Shown: positions 1 through 9,153, counted from the first letter of the stretch. The stretch is 64,000 nt of DNA from Paracraurococcus lichenis (GCF_030657435.1 NZ_JAUTWS010000028.1:1-64000), one strand, 5' to 3'. Numbers and translations are program-made. The notes: a model not told the origin generated them from the sequence alone.

Positions 1-42
1 CGCCTGTCATCGTCCCTCCAACAACGCAGGAGGAAACGACGC

Positions 43-798
43 ATGGCTAGGCTTGCGGGCAAGACCGCCCTCGTCACCGGTGCCGGCACCGGCATAGGCC
101 GCTGCACGGCCGAACTCTTCGCCCGGGAGGGCGCGCGCGTCGCCATCGCCGAGATCGACGCGCCGAGCGGCGAGGAGACGGCCCACCGCATCACCCGTGC
201 GGGCGGCGAGGCCATCTTCCTCCAAACCGATGTCAGCGATCCCGAGAGCATCGCCGCCGCCATCCGCACGACCGTCCGGCATTTCGGCGGCCTGCACGTG
301 CTGCACAACAATGCCGGCGGCTCCACCAGCGTCGACGACACCGTCGTCGAGGCCCCGCTCGAGGAATTCTGGCGCGCCATCAAGCTCGATCTCTACGGCA
401 CCTTCCTCGGCTGCCGCTTCGGCATTCCGGAGATCATCCGCGCCGGCGGCGGATCCGTCATCAACATGGCCTCCGTCGTCGCGCTCATGGGCTTCCCCGG
501 GCGCGATTGCTACACGGCGGCCAAGGGCGGCGTCGCCGCCCTGACGCGCTCGCTCGCCGTCGAGTTCGGCCCGCAGAAGGTGCGCGTCAACGCCATCGCA
601 CCCACCGTCACGCTCACCGAACGCGTGCGTGCCCTGCTCGCCGGCAATGCCGCCATGCAGGGCCTCGCCGACCAGCACCTGCTCGGCCTCGGTGAGCCGA
701 TGGACATGGCCCAGGCCGCGCTCTACCTCGCCTCGGACGAGAGCCGCATCGTCACCGGCACCATCCTGCCGGTCGACAGCGGCCTGGTGACGGTCTGA
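43..798 (+). CDS. SDR family oxidoreductase
   Basis: A 251-residue short-chain dehydrogenase/reductase that should interconvert a hydroxyl and a keto group using a nicotinamide cofactor in the cytoplasm. The Rossmann motif TGAGTGIG is at residues 12-19, NNAG at 89-92, the catalytic Ser at about 144 and the Tyr157/Lys161 pair in YTAAK. The acidic residues after the second beta strand (AEID) suggest NAD rather than NADP. The start is preceded by a strong AGGAGGA Shine-Dalgarno. It is followed after 5 nt by a beta-hydroxyacid dehydrogenase, so both probably serve one catabolic route; the substrate cannot be told from sequence. Confidence 0.92.
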   Translation: MARLAGKTALVTGAGTGIGRCTAELFAREGARVAIAEIDAPSGEETAHRITRAGGEAIFLQTDVSDPESIAAAIRTTVRHFGGLHVLHNNAGGSTSVDDTVVEAPLEEFWRAIKLDLYGTFLGCRFGIPEIIRAGGGSVINMASVVALMGFPGRDCYTAAKGGVAALTRSLAVEFGPQKVRVNAIAPTVTLTERVRALLAGNAAMQGLADQHLLGLGEPMDMAQAALYLASDESRIVTGTILPVDSGLVTV

Positions 799-803
799 CC
801 GCC

Positions 804-1703
804 ATGAGCACCGTCACCCATATCGGCTTCCTCGGCCTTGGCCAGATGGGCGCGCCCATGGCGGAGCGCCTCCTCGCCCCGGATGTGCGGCTGCATGTCC
901 ATGATCCGCGCGACGCCGCGATGGCGCCCTTCGTCGCGCGCGGCGCGGAGGCGCATGCCTCGCCCAGGTCGGTGGCCGATGCCGCCGGCATCGTCCTCGC
1001 CTGCCTGCCCAGCGGCAAGGTCAGCGAGGCCGCGGCGCTCGGCCCCGAGGGCGCTGTGCATGGCAGCGCCATCCGCCTCTATGCCGAGATGTCCACCATC
1101 GGCCGCCCTACGGTGCAGCGCATCGCGGAGGGCTTGGCGCCGCGCGGCATCGCCATGGTGGATGCGCCCATCAGCGGCGGCCCCGCCGGCGCGCGCGCCG
1201 GGACGCTCGCCATGCTGGCCGCGGGCGCGCCGGCGGCGGTCGAGCGCCTGCGGCCCTGGCTCGAGCGCATCGGCAGCCGCGTCTTCGTCCTCGGCGAGCA
1301 GCCTGGCCAGGCGCAGGTCATGAAGCTGGTGAACAACCTGATCTTCGCCGCCAATGTCGTCGCGGCCTATGAGGGCTTCGCCCTCGGCGCCAAGGCCGGC
1401 CTCGATCCCGACACCATGGTGCGCATGGTCAATGCCGGCACCGGCCGCAGCTTCGCCAGCGAGGCCCTCATGCCGAAGGTGCTCAGCGGCGCCTTCGGCT
1501 TCGGCGCGACCATCGCGGTCGTCGACAAGGACGTCTCGCTCGGCCTCGAGGAGGCGAAGGCGCAGGACGTCCCGATGTGGGGGATCGAGCAGGCCGCACG
1601 GCTCTGGCGCTTCGCCGCCAGCCAGGGGAAGGGCGGCGACGACATCGCGGAACTCGTCCGCATCATGGAGGGCTGGGCAGGCGCCGAGATCCGCAGCCGG
1701 TAG
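804..1703 (+). CDS. NAD(P)-dependent beta-hydroxyacid dehydrogenase (HIBADH family)
   Basis: A 299-residue member of the 3-hydroxyisobutyrate dehydrogenase / tartronate semialdehyde reductase family. The dinucleotide-binding GLGQMG is at residues 11-16. The substrate-binding segment DAPISGGPAGA follows near residue 120, and the catalytic Lys lies in KLVNNL near 173. Length is typical for the family. It is the second gene of a two-gene operon with the upstream SDR (5-nt gap). The family oxidises or reduces small beta-hydroxyacids; the exact substrate is not visible here. Confidence 0.9.
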   Translation: MSTVTHIGFLGLGQMGAPMAERLLAPDVRLHVHDPRDAAMAPFVARGAEAHASPRSVADAAGIVLACLPSGKVSEAAALGPEGAVHGSAIRLYAEMSTIGRPTVQRIAEGLAPRGIAMVDAPISGGPAGARAGTLAMLAAGAPAAVERLRPWLERIGSRVFVLGEQPGQAQVMKLVNNLIFAANVVAAYEGFALGAKAGLDPDTMVRMVNAGTGRSFASEALMPKVLSGAFGFGATIAVVDKDVSLGLEEAKAQDVPMWGIEQAARLWRFAASQGKGGDDIAELVRIMEGWAGAEIRSR

Positions 1704-1739
1704 CGGCGCCCGCCCGATGGACCCGCGATTCGATCCGCA

Positions 1740-1763
1740 CCGAAGGGCCTTCCGGCCCCTCGG
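1740..1763. terminator. Hairpin between convergent genes
   Basis: A 10-bp stem with one mismatch and a TTCC loop lies between the stops of the convergent HIBADH-family and molybdenum hydroxylase genes. No T-run follows on either side, so it may work as a GC-rich bidirectional terminator or an mRNA 3' end stabiliser. Confidence 0.45.
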
Positions 1764-1777
1764 CTATCGGATCGCCG

Positions 1778-4075
1778 TCACGCCTTCAACTGCCCACCGA
1801 TCGGCAGTTCGCGGATCCGCTTGCCGATCGCGGCGAAGATGGCGTTGCACAGCGCCGGCGCGAAGGGCGGCAGGCCCGGCTCGCCGACGCCGCCCGGAGG
1901 CACCTCAATGCCGGCCGGCACGATATGCACCCGCACATCCCGTGGCGCGTCGTCGATGCGGGAGATCTCGTAGTCCGTGAAGTTGGACTGCACGACCTTG
2001 CCGCCCTTGAAGGTGATGGCGCTCTTCGTCGCCAGCGACATCCCCATCACGCAGGCGCCCTCGATCTGCGAGCGGATGCGCTCCGGGTTGACGAAGAAGC
2101 CGCAGTCCACGGCGACGTCGACGCGCGGCACGCTCAGCACGCCCTGCTCGTCCACCGCCGCTTCCACCACCGTCGCCACATAGGTGACGAAGCTGCGATG
2201 CGCCGCGATGCCGAGGCCATGGCGCTGAGGCATGCGCCGTCCCCATTCCGCCTTCTCCGCCGCCAGTTCGATCACCCGCCGCAGGCGGCCGGTGTCCACC
2301 GGATATTTCCGCGGATCCTCGTTGTAGTTCCAGTATTGCGTAGGCTCGGTGCCCTGCGGCAGGTCCAGGTCGCGCGCCGGCCCGATCAGCTCCAGCAGGT
2401 AGTCCTTCTGGTCGCGCCCCGCGGCATGCGCCATCTCCGCCGCGAAGGACTGCACGGCGAAGACATGCGGCACGTTGAGCACGGAGCGGAACCAGCCGAT
2501 GCGCGCATGCGCCTCCGCCTCGCCGTTCTCGATGCGCATGTTCGGCACCGCGAAGGGCGTGTCGATGAGGCCCATGCCGACCTCGAAGGTCGCGCCATGC
2601 TTCGGGTCCGGGCCGAAGATGCTGGCGATGGAAGGGAAGACGCTGCGGTGCAGGAAGGCCGTGGGCTTGCCGCCCTGGTCCAGCCCGGCCTCGAGGTGGT
2701 CCACCTGAACGGTGTGAAAATAGTCGTGCTGGACATCGTCCTCCCGCGTCCAGACCACCTTCACCGGTTGGCCGTCCACGGCCTGGGACAGCAGCGCGGC
2801 CTCCACCGCATAGTCGCATTTCGACTTGCGCCCGAAGCCGCCGCCGAGAAGCTCGATGTTCACGTTGACCTTCTCGATCGGCATCTTCAGGCGGGTCGCC
2901 ACCTCGCCGCGAACGGAGTAGGGGCTCTGGGCACTGGTCCAGACCTCGCAGACGCCGTCGCGGATGCGGGCCGTCGCGGCCGGCGGCTCCATCGGCGCAT
3001 GCGCGAGATGCGGTGCGTAGTACTCCGCCGTCACCCGCTTCGCCGCCTTGCCCAGCGCCTCACCGGCATCGCCCACGTCCCGCAGGCGCAGCGCCGGCTT
3101 GCGCGCGGTCTCGGTCAGCGCCGAGCGATAGCTGTCGCTGTCGTAGCTCGCATGTCGCCCCTCGTTCCAGGTGACCTTCAGCGCCTCCCGCCCCTGCATC
3201 GCCGCCCAGGTATTGCGCGCGATGACGGCGACGCCGCCGAGCGGCTGGAACTTGGCGGGCGGCGGCGTGCCCTCGATCCGCACCACCTTGACGACGCCCG
3301 GCACCTTGCGCGCCGCGCTGTCGTCCACCGAGGCGAGCGTCGCCCCGAAGACCGGCGGCCGCTCCACCACGGCGAAGAGCATGCCGGGCAGCACCGTGTC
3401 CTGGCCATAGACCGCGCGGCCGGTCGAGATGTCGAAGCCATCGACCAGCTCGAGCTCGCCCTTGCCGATGTAGCGGAAGGCCGAGGGGTCCTTGAGCTTC
3501 ACCTGGTCCTTGCCCGGGACCGGCAGCTTCGCCGCCTCCGCCGCCAGCTCGCCATAGCCGAGGGCGCGGCCGCTCGCCTGGTGCAGCACCTGGTGGTTGC
3601 GCGCCGCCACCTCCTCCGGCTTTACGCCCCAGCGCTGCGCCGCCGCGGCTTCCAGCATCATCCGTGCCGCCGCGCCGCATTCCCGCATGGGCTGCAGGAA
3701 GTGCCGCGTGCTGCGGGAGCCGTCGGTGTCCTGGTTGCCGAAGCGCGGCTCGTCCGCCGGCGCCTGCTTCACCCGCACCTTCGCCCAGTCGGCGTCCAGC
3801 TCGTCGGCCACGATCATCGGCATGCCGGTGCGCACGCCCTGGCCCATCTCGGCCCGGTGGCAGAGGATCGTCACGATCCCGTCCGGCGCGATCGAGACGA
3901 AGACATGCGGGTCGTTCACCACGCCATGCGGCATGGCATCCGCGCCGTATTTCGCCTTCGGCGCGGCCTCCACCGCCTGCGCCGTCGGCAGCCGCAGCGC
4001 CAGCAGCAGCCCGCCCGCGGCGACGCCCTGCAGGAGAAGACGGCGGGAGGGCTGTTCGATCCGGATATCGGTCAT
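1778..4075 (-). CDS. Molybdopterin-binding large subunit, xanthine dehydrogenase/IorB family
   Basis: A 765-residue molybdenum hydroxylase large subunit resembling isoquinoline 1-oxidoreductase beta (IorB) and the membrane aldehyde dehydrogenases of acetic acid bacteria. It should oxidise an aldehyde or N-heterocycle at a molybdopterin-cytosine-dinucleotide site. The N-terminus carries a Tat-type signal (SRRLLLQG followed by a hydrophobic run and AQA), so it acts in the periplasm. The GGGFGRK motif of the cofactor domain is present near mid-protein. The 2Fe-2S subunit gene lies immediately upstream with a 1-nt gap. No adjacent cytochrome subunit is present, so the electron acceptor is unclear. 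Confidence 0.88.
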   Translation of the reverse strand: MTDIRIEQPSRRLLLQGVAAGGLLLALRLPTAQAVEAAPKAKYGADAMPHGVVNDPHVFVSIAPDGIVTILCHRAEMGQGVRTGMPMIVADELDADWAKVRVKQAPADEPRFGNQDTDGSRSTRHFLQPMRECGAAARMMLEAAAAQRWGVKPEEVAARNHQVLHQASGRALGYGELAAEAAKLPVPGKDQVKLKDPSAFRYIGKGELELVDGFDISTGRAVYGQDTVLPGMLFAVVERPPVFGATLASVDDSAARKVPGVVKVVRIEGTPPPAKFQPLGGVAVIARNTWAAMQGREALKVTWNEGRHASYDSDSYRSALTETARKPALRLRDVGDAGEALGKAAKRVTAEYYAPHLAHAPMEPPAATARIRDGVCEVWTSAQSPYSVRGEVATRLKMPIEKVNVNIELLGGGFGRKSKCDYAVEAALLSQAVDGQPVKVVWTREDDVQHDYFHTVQVDHLEAGLDQGGKPTAFLHRSVFPSIASIFGPDPKHGATFEVGMGLIDTPFAVPNMRIENGEAEAHARIGWFRSVLNVPHVFAVQSFAAEMAHAAGRDQKDYLLELIGPARDLDLPQGTEPTQYWNYNEDPRKYPVDTGRLRRVIELAAEKAEWGRRMPQRHGLGIAAHRSFVTYVATVVEAAVDEQGVLSVPRVDVAVDCGFFVNPERIRSQIEGACVMGMSLATKSAITFKGGKVVQSNFTDYEISRIDDAPRDVRVHIVPAGIEVPPGGVGEPGLPPFAPALCNAIFAAIGKRIRELPIGGQLKA

Positions 4076-4076
4076 G

Positions 4077-4532
4077 TCACACGGCCCCGCTGGCGGCGGC
4101 CTTGATGGCCGCGCGGATGCGCTGGTAGGTGCCGCAGCGGCAGAGGTTCTGCTGCATGCCGGCGTCGATGTCGTCGTCCGTGGGGTTCGGCGACTGCTTC
4201 AGCAGCGCGACGGCCTGCATGATCTGGCCGGCCTGGCAATAGCCGCATTGCGGCACGTTGTGCGCACGCCAGGCCTTCTGCACGGGGTGGCTGCCGTCGG
4301 GGGTCAGGCCTTCGATGGTCACCACCGCCGCGCCCTCCACATCGCCCATGGCGGTGGCGCAGGCGCGGACGGCATCGCCGTTCAGGTGGACGGTGCAGGC
4401 GCCGCAGGCGGCGACACCGCAGCCGAATTTCGTGCCGGTCAGCGACAGCTCGTCGCGCAGGTACCAGAGCAGGGGCATGGCAGGGTCGCCGTCGAACGAC
4501 CGCTCCTCGCCATTCACGCGCAGCTTCACCAT
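4077..4532 (-). CDS. (2Fe-2S)-binding small subunit of molybdenum hydroxylase
   Basis: A 151-residue iron-sulfur subunit that passes electrons from the molybdopterin subunit encoded next to it. The plant-type ferredoxin cluster GCGVAACGACTV lies near residues 39-50. The second cluster is formed by CGYCQAGQ and CRCGTYQR in the C-terminal helical domain. I chose the ATG at 4532 because a GGAGGGA Shine-Dalgarno precedes it and the first residues match the family; the open frame continues upstream without any family signal. It lacks a signal peptide and probably crosses the membrane by hitch-hiking on the Tat-exported large subunit. Confidence 0.93.
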   Translation of the reverse strand: MVKLRVNGEERSFDGDPAMPLLWYLRDELSLTGTKFGCGVAACGACTVHLNGDAVRACATAMGDVEGAAVVTIEGLTPDGSHPVQKAWRAHNVPQCGYCQAGQIMQAVALLKQSPNPTDDDIDAGMQQNLCRCGTYQRIRAAIKAAASGAV

Positions 4533-4649
4533 CGGGGGTCCCTCCTCGCCGGGCTCGGTGCCGAACGCGCGACGCACCGTCCCCGTTCGCCGGCACAGGG
4601 CGGAACGGTTCCGCGCCCTGCCTCCCTCGTCCGGCGCCGCTGCGGCTGC

Positions 4650-4655
4650 TAGTCT
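4650..4655 (+). promoter_or_regulatory. Possible -10 element of a leaderless transcript
   Basis: TAGTCT lies six bases before the ATG at 4662, and no Shine-Dalgarno is visible. A transcript starting about 6-7 bases after this box would begin at or next to the start codon. Similar boxes precede other genes in the window. Confidence 0.3.
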
Positions 4656-4661
4656 GCCGCC

Positions 4662-5144
4662 ATGGCATCGAAGAAGACCCCCGCCGTGCGCGCGGCCGAG
4701 GCGGCCGGGATCCGCTTCCGCCTGCTGGAATACGATTACGACCCGGAGGCCGAAGCGGTCGGCCTGCAGGCGGCCGAGGCCATGGGCATCGCGCCCGCCC
4801 GGGTCTTCAAGACGCTGGTCTGCGTGCTGGACGGGGGCGAGATGGTCTGCGCCGCCATCCCCTCCGATGCGCGGCTGTCGCTGAAGGCGCTCGCCGCCGC
4901 GGCGGGCGCGAAGCGGGCGGAGATGAGCGACCCGGCCAAGGCCGAGCGCGCCACCGGCTTCGTCGTCGGCGGCATCAGCCCCTTCGGGCAGAGAAAGCGG
5001 CTGCGCTGCTTCCTCGACTCCAGCGCGCAGAAGCATGACGAGATCGTGGTGAATGGCGGCCGGCGCGGGCTGCAGATCGCGGCGGCGCCGGCCGAACTGA
5101 CGCGCGCGCTGGACGCCGTGGTCTGCCCGCTGCAGGCCGAATGA
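4662..5144 (+). CDS. ybaK: YbaK/EbsC-type aminoacyl-tRNA deacylase
   Basis: A 160-residue protein of the YbaK/ProX editing family, which hydrolyses mischarged Cys-tRNA(Pro) or related tRNAs in trans. The conserved Lys is in RVFKTLV near residue 48, and the GGISPFGQ loop near 106 is a family hallmark. It covers the whole single-domain fold at normal length (about 155-165 residues). No Shine-Dalgarno precedes the ATG and a TAGTCT box sits 6 nt upstream, so the mRNA may be leaderless. Its neighbours are unrelated metabolic genes. Confidence 0.93.
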   Translation: MASKKTPAVRAAEAAGIRFRLLEYDYDPEAEAVGLQAAEAMGIAPARVFKTLVCVLDGGEMVCAAIPSDARLSLKALAAAAGAKRAEMSDPAKAERATGFVVGGISPFGQRKRLRCFLDSSAQKHDEIVVNGGRRGLQIAAAPAELTRALDAVVCPLQAE

Positions 5145-5166
5145 ACGTCAAGGGGAGAGAGACCGC

Positions 5167-6156
5167 ATGAAGGCCCTGGTGGTGGACAAGCCGGAGGCCG
5201 GGCAGACCGCCCGCGCCGTGTTCCGCGATTTCGCTGAAGCCGAACTGCCCGAAGGTGATGTCCTGGTCCGGGTCACCCATTCCACGGTGAACTACAAGGA
5301 TGGGCTGGCGGTCACCGGCAAGGCGCCGGTGGTGCGCCGCTTCCCGATGGTGCCGGGCATCGACCTGATCGGGGTGGTCGAGCAGTCCAGCAGCCCCGCG
5401 GTGCAGGCCGGCGACCAGGTGGTGCTGAACGGCTGGGGCCTGGGCGAGACGCATTGCGGCGCCTATGCGCCGAGGGCGCGGGTGAAGGCGGACTGGCTGG
5501 TGCCGCTGCCGGCCGGCCTCTCGCCGGCCGAGGCGGCCGCCATCGGCACTGCCGGCTACACGGCGATGCTCTGCGTCATGGCGCTGGAGCGGCACGGCCT
5601 GACGCCGGACCGCGGCCCGGTGCTGGTCACCGGGGCTGCGGGTGGCGTTGGCTCGGTCGCCACCGCGCTGCTCTCGCAACTCGGCTGGTATGTCGCGGCC
5701 AGCACCGGGCGGCCGGAGGAGCAGCCCTATCTCGAATCCCTCGGCGCGAAGGAGATCGTGCCGCGCGACCGCTACGGCAATGGCCCGGCCCGGCCGCTGG
5801 GCAAGGAGGTCTGGGCGGCGGCGGTGGATTCGGTCGGGTCGAAGACACTCGCCGGCCTGCTCACGGAGGTGAAGTATGGCGGCGCCGTCGCCGCCTGCGG
5901 CTTGGCGCAGGGCATGGACCTGCCGGCCTCCGTCGCGCCCTTCATCCTGCGCGGCGTCGCGCTGCTCGGCGTCGATTCAGTGATGGCGCCCCGGGCGCTG
6001 CGGCTGGAGGCCTGGTCGCGTCTCGCCAGGGATCTCGACCGCGCGAAGCTGAAGGCCATGACCACGACCGCGAAGCTCGAGAATGTCCCGCGGCTCGCCG
6101 AGGAGATCCTGGCCGGCAGGCTTCGCGGCCGCGTGGTGGTGGAAATCGGCGCATGA
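5167..6156 (+). CDS. acuI: Zinc-independent MDR oxidoreductase (acrylyl-CoA reductase AcuI/YhdH family)
   Basis: A 329-residue medium-chain reductase of the AcuI/YhdH family, which reduces acrylyl-CoA to propionyl-CoA with NADPH. The N-terminal signature STVNYKDGLA is at about residues 38-47, and the nucleotide motif TGAAGGVGSVA lies near 157. Zinc-binding cysteines of alcohol dehydrogenases are absent, as expected. A GGGGAGAGA Shine-Dalgarno precedes the ATG. The stop codon overlaps the ATG of the next gene (ATGA), so it is probably co-transcribed with the Bug receptor. AcuI detoxifies acrylyl-CoA in propionate or DMSP metabolism; the role here is inferred. Confidence 0.88.
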   Translation: MKALVVDKPEAGQTARAVFRDFAEAELPEGDVLVRVTHSTVNYKDGLAVTGKAPVVRRFPMVPGIDLIGVVEQSSSPAVQAGDQVVLNGWGLGETHCGAYAPRARVKADWLVPLPAGLSPAEAAAIGTAGYTAMLCVMALERHGLTPDRGPVLVTGAAGGVGSVATALLSQLGWYVAASTGRPEEQPYLESLGAKEIVPRDRYGNGPARPLGKEVWAAAVDSVGSKTLAGLLTEVKYGGAVAACGLAQGMDLPASVAPFILRGVALLGVDSVMAPRALRLEAWSRLARDLDRAKLKAMTTTAKLENVPRLAEEILAGRLRGRVVVEIGA

Positions 6157-7121
6157 CCATGCCGACGCGACGCGCGCTGCTGGCCGCCGGCGCGGCGCTG
6201 GCGGCAGCCCCGGCCCGGGCGCAGCCCTGGCGCCCCGCGCGACCGGTCACCCTGCTGGTGCCCTTCGCCGCCGGCTCCGGCACCGATGCGATTAGCCGCA
6301 TCCTGGCGCAGGGGCTGGAGCCGCTCTGGGGCCAGCCTGTCGTGGTGGAGAACCGGGCCGGCGCCAATGGCGCGATCGCCGCCGTGGCCGCCGCGCGGGC
6401 CGCGCCGGATGGTCTGACGCTGTTCATGACGACCAATACGCCGGGCGCGGCGAATCCGGCGCTGATGAAGAAGCTGGACTACGATCCGGCCAACGACTTC
6501 AGCGCCATCTGCCGCACCGGGAATTACAATTTCTGGCTGGTGGTGCCGGAGAACTCGCCCTTCCGCAGCCTCGCCGACATCATCGCGGCGGCCAGGGCAA
6601 AGCCGGGTTCGGTCACCTACGCCTCCGGCAATTCCACCGGCATCGTCGCCGGCGGCGCCATCGCGGCGCAGGCGGGCGTCGAGATGACGCATGTGCCCTA
6701 TCGCAGCACGCCGCCGGCGATCACCGATGTCGTCGCCGGCCGCGTCGCCTGCATGGTGGTGGATGCCTCCTCCTCCATGGGCGCTGTCAAGGGCGGGCAG
6801 TTGCGGGTGCTGGGCGTGACGACGAAGGAGCGCAGCAAGCTCCTGCCGGACGTCCCGGCATTGTCCGAGATCGGGCTGCCCGGCTTCGACGTCGCGGCCT
6901 GGGCCGGCCTGGTCGGGCCGGCGCGGATGCCGCCCGGCATGGTCGCCTCGATCAATGCGGATGTCCGCAGCGTCTGGGACAGGCCGGAGACGGTGAAGCG
7001 CCTCGGCGATATCGGCTTCGACGGCTTCAGCTCGACGCCCGAGGAATTCGCCACCTTCATCCGCGACGAGATCGGCAAATGGGCGCGCATGGCGCGCGCG
7101 GCGGGGATCGAGCCGGAATAG
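6153..7121 (+). CDS. Bug-family tripartite tricarboxylate transporter substrate-binding protein
   Basis: A 322-residue periplasmic receptor of the Bug/TctC family, which binds small carboxylates or similar ligands. The N-terminus has a Tat-like signal (TRRALLAAG to ARAQ). The mature part begins with the family strand VTLLVPFAAGSGTD, and the VVENRAGANG loop near residue 65 is diagnostic. The start at 6153 overlaps the upstream stop (ATGA); an in-frame ATG 6 nt later is an alternative. No TctA/TctB membrane subunits are nearby, so it is an orphan receptor, as is common in this group of bacteria. Confidence 0.92.
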   Translation: MTMPTRRALLAAGAALAAAPARAQPWRPARPVTLLVPFAAGSGTDAISRILAQGLEPLWGQPVVVENRAGANGAIAAVAAARAAPDGLTLFMTTNTPGAANPALMKKLDYDPANDFSAICRTGNYNFWLVVPENSPFRSLADIIAAARAKPGSVTYASGNSTGIVAGGAIAAQAGVEMTHVPYRSTPPAITDVVAGRVACMVVDASSSMGAVKGGQLRVLGVTTKERSKLLPDVPALSEIGLPGFDVAAWAGLVGPARMPPGMVASINADVRSVWDRPETVKRLGDIGFDGFSSTPEEFATFIRDEIGKWARMARAAGIEPE

Positions 7122-7125
7122 CGGC

Positions 7126-9153
7126 TCAGGCCGGCTCTTCGGCGAAGAGCGACGGCTGCGGGGAGGGCAGGGCCGGCGGCGGCGCGGCCTCCTCCAACGG
7201 GCGGGCGCCGCAGGCCAGCAGATGGGCGGCGATCGCGTCCATCTCGGCGGCCGGGCGGGTGCGGTCGTGGAAGGGGTCCTCGACCGGGGAGCCGCGCGGC
7301 ACCCAGATCACCGTCTCGTAGCGGGCGCGGGTCAGCAGCACGCGATAGGTGTTGCGGATGAAGCGCTGCTCCTCCGCGCCACGCACCACCTGCCAAGCAT
7401 TGCCGGAGAAGCGGCGCGCCTGCCAACCCTCCGCGACACGAATGAAATCGCCGCCCCAGGCGAGGCCCACCACGTCCAGCTCCAGCCCCTGGCAATCGTA
7501 TTCGGTGGCGAAGGTCTCCAGCGCCTCGGAGGCGCGGATATCGGGCCAGCGCCGAAGGAACCAGTCGGCGATGTCGGGGACCTGCACGCCGAGCCCCTCT
7601 GCCCGGAGCCGCTTCGCCCCCGCCGAGGCGACCAGCCCGGTGCGCCGTAGCCCGCGGCAGAAGGCGCGCAATCCCATGCGCAACGCATCCGGGTCGCGCG
7701 TGATGTAGAAGGGTACGCCGCCGGCTTCCGCCGCGACCGTGCGGGCCGCCTCGGTATCGCCGGAGAGCACCGCATCCACCCAGGGGGCGCCGGCGGCGTC
7801 GCGCACGCTGCGCATCGGCACCGTCAGGTCCAGGTCGGGGTCGAGCCGCAGCCAAGCCGGATGCCCCTCGGCCAGCCGTTGCGCCGCTTCCGGCGCGGAG
7901 AGGACGCGCGGCGCGGCGACTGCCTTCCAACGCGGGTCCGCTGCGATGACGCTGCCCCATTCTGCCAGCCCGGCCTCGCCCGTGTTGATCTCCTGCCCAT
8001 TGCCGATCAGGGCGACGATGACGGACCAGCCGGCATGCCGGCCCATGATCTCCAGCGTGTGGGCGGGCTCGCTGGTCGAGAGCCGGCTGACGCGGCGCTG
8101 CGTGTCGCGCGTCGCCTGGGCCGCGTCCCAGGCGCGCTGCGCCTCGTCGAAGACGATCACGCGCGCCTCCGGCACTTCCCCGGGCCGCAGCACGTAGTGT
8201 TCGAGGAATCGGTGCACGTTCTGCAGCGCGTCGCGTGCCCGCCTGCGCGCCTGGGTGCGGGTCGCGCCGCCCTCCGGCGCCGCGTCGCGCGCCAGCGCCT
8301 CGCGCAGCACCTCCACCAATGGGACGTTGCCGGTGAGGAAGGCCGCGCCGTGCTCCCGCAGCGCACCGAAGACGACGTTGAGGCCGCAGAGCGTCTTGCC
8401 CGCGCCGGGAATGCCGGTGACGAACACGACGACGTGCTTGTCCTCGGCCCGTGCTGTAGCGATGGCGCGAGCGATCGCCTCCGCGGTGCGGGTCAGGTTC
8501 GGGGCATCGGCCCGCGCTGCCGCGATCTCTGCCACGGAGTTGCGCCGCCAGAGCAGTGTCGCGGCCTCAAGCACCGTCGGCACGGGCCGATAGGCCGCGG
8601 CTTCCCAGGCGGACGGATCGAGGGGCCGCGCGGGCGGACCTATGCCCGCCTGCACAGCCGCAATGAGCGCGCCGAGCGTGCGTGCATTGGCGCGCAGCAC
8701 CGGATCCGTGACGCCATGCCAGAGGAATGGCAGGTCGAGCGGCGGGTCCGGTGCCTCTGTCGCCACCAGCACCGGCACGACCGGGTGCAGCCGGCTGCCC
8801 GCGTGGAAATCATGCAGGTCGAGCGCATAATCCTCCGCCTGCCGCAGATCGGCGGCCTCGAAGCGCTGCGCGCCATGCTTGAACTCCAGGGACAGGATGG
8901 CGCGGTCGGTCACCAGCACGGCGTCGATGCGCTTTTCCAGCCGCAGCAGGTCGCATTCGAGAAGGAGGTGCCATCCGGCCGGCGCCTCCTCCAGCGCCGC
9001 GAGCAGGATTCGCGCCTCGGCCTCCCAGGCATTGCGCTGCGTCAATTCCACCGATGCGTGGCGGCCGACCTGCGCATAGGCCAGACGCGCCGCCACATCG
9101 CGTGGCGCCATCGCCCGGAAAGCGCCGACGGGGAGCGAGAGCCACGCTCTCAT
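7126..9153 (-). CDS. DUF2075-type ATPase/helicase with N-terminal nuclease-like domain
   Basis: A 675-residue protein combining a PD-(D/E)XK-like nuclease domain with a superfamily 1-type helicase core (DUF2075). The nuclease pattern is Asp77, then Glu90-x-Lys92 in LSLEFKHG. Walker A GIPGAGKT is at 247-254, Walker B VIVFDEAQ at 332-339, a motif III-like ALIGNGQE follows, and the motif VI-like YRVLLTRAR lies near the C-terminus. The last residues contain QPSLF (666-670), close to the beta-clamp binding consensus QLSLF. The gene overlaps the upstream DMT exporter gene by an ATGA junction. A role in DNA repair or phage defence is possible; I see no direct proof of either. Confidence 0.8.
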   Translation of the reverse strand: MRAWLSLPVGAFRAMAPRDVAARLAYAQVGRHASVELTQRNAWEAEARILLAALEEAPAGWHLLLECDLLRLEKRIDAVLVTDRAILSLEFKHGAQRFEAADLRQAEDYALDLHDFHAGSRLHPVVPVLVATEAPDPPLDLPFLWHGVTDPVLRANARTLGALIAAVQAGIGPPARPLDPSAWEAAAYRPVPTVLEAATLLWRRNSVAEIAAARADAPNLTRTAEAIARAIATARAEDKHVVVFVTGIPGAGKTLCGLNVVFGALREHGAAFLTGNVPLVEVLREALARDAAPEGGATRTQARRRARDALQNVHRFLEHYVLRPGEVPEARVIVFDEAQRAWDAAQATRDTQRRVSRLSTSEPAHTLEIMGRHAGWSVIVALIGNGQEINTGEAGLAEWGSVIAADPRWKAVAAPRVLSAPEAAQRLAEGHPAWLRLDPDLDLTVPMRSVRDAAGAPWVDAVLSGDTEAARTVAAEAGGVPFYITRDPDALRMGLRAFCRGLRRTGLVASAGAKRLRAEGLGVQVPDIADWFLRRWPDIRASEALETFATEYDCQGLELDVVGLAWGGDFIRVAEGWQARRFSGNAWQVVRGAEEQRFIRNTYRVLLTRARYETVIWVPRGSPVEDPFHDRTRPAAEMDAIAAHLLACGARPLEEAAPPPALPSPQPSLFAEEPA

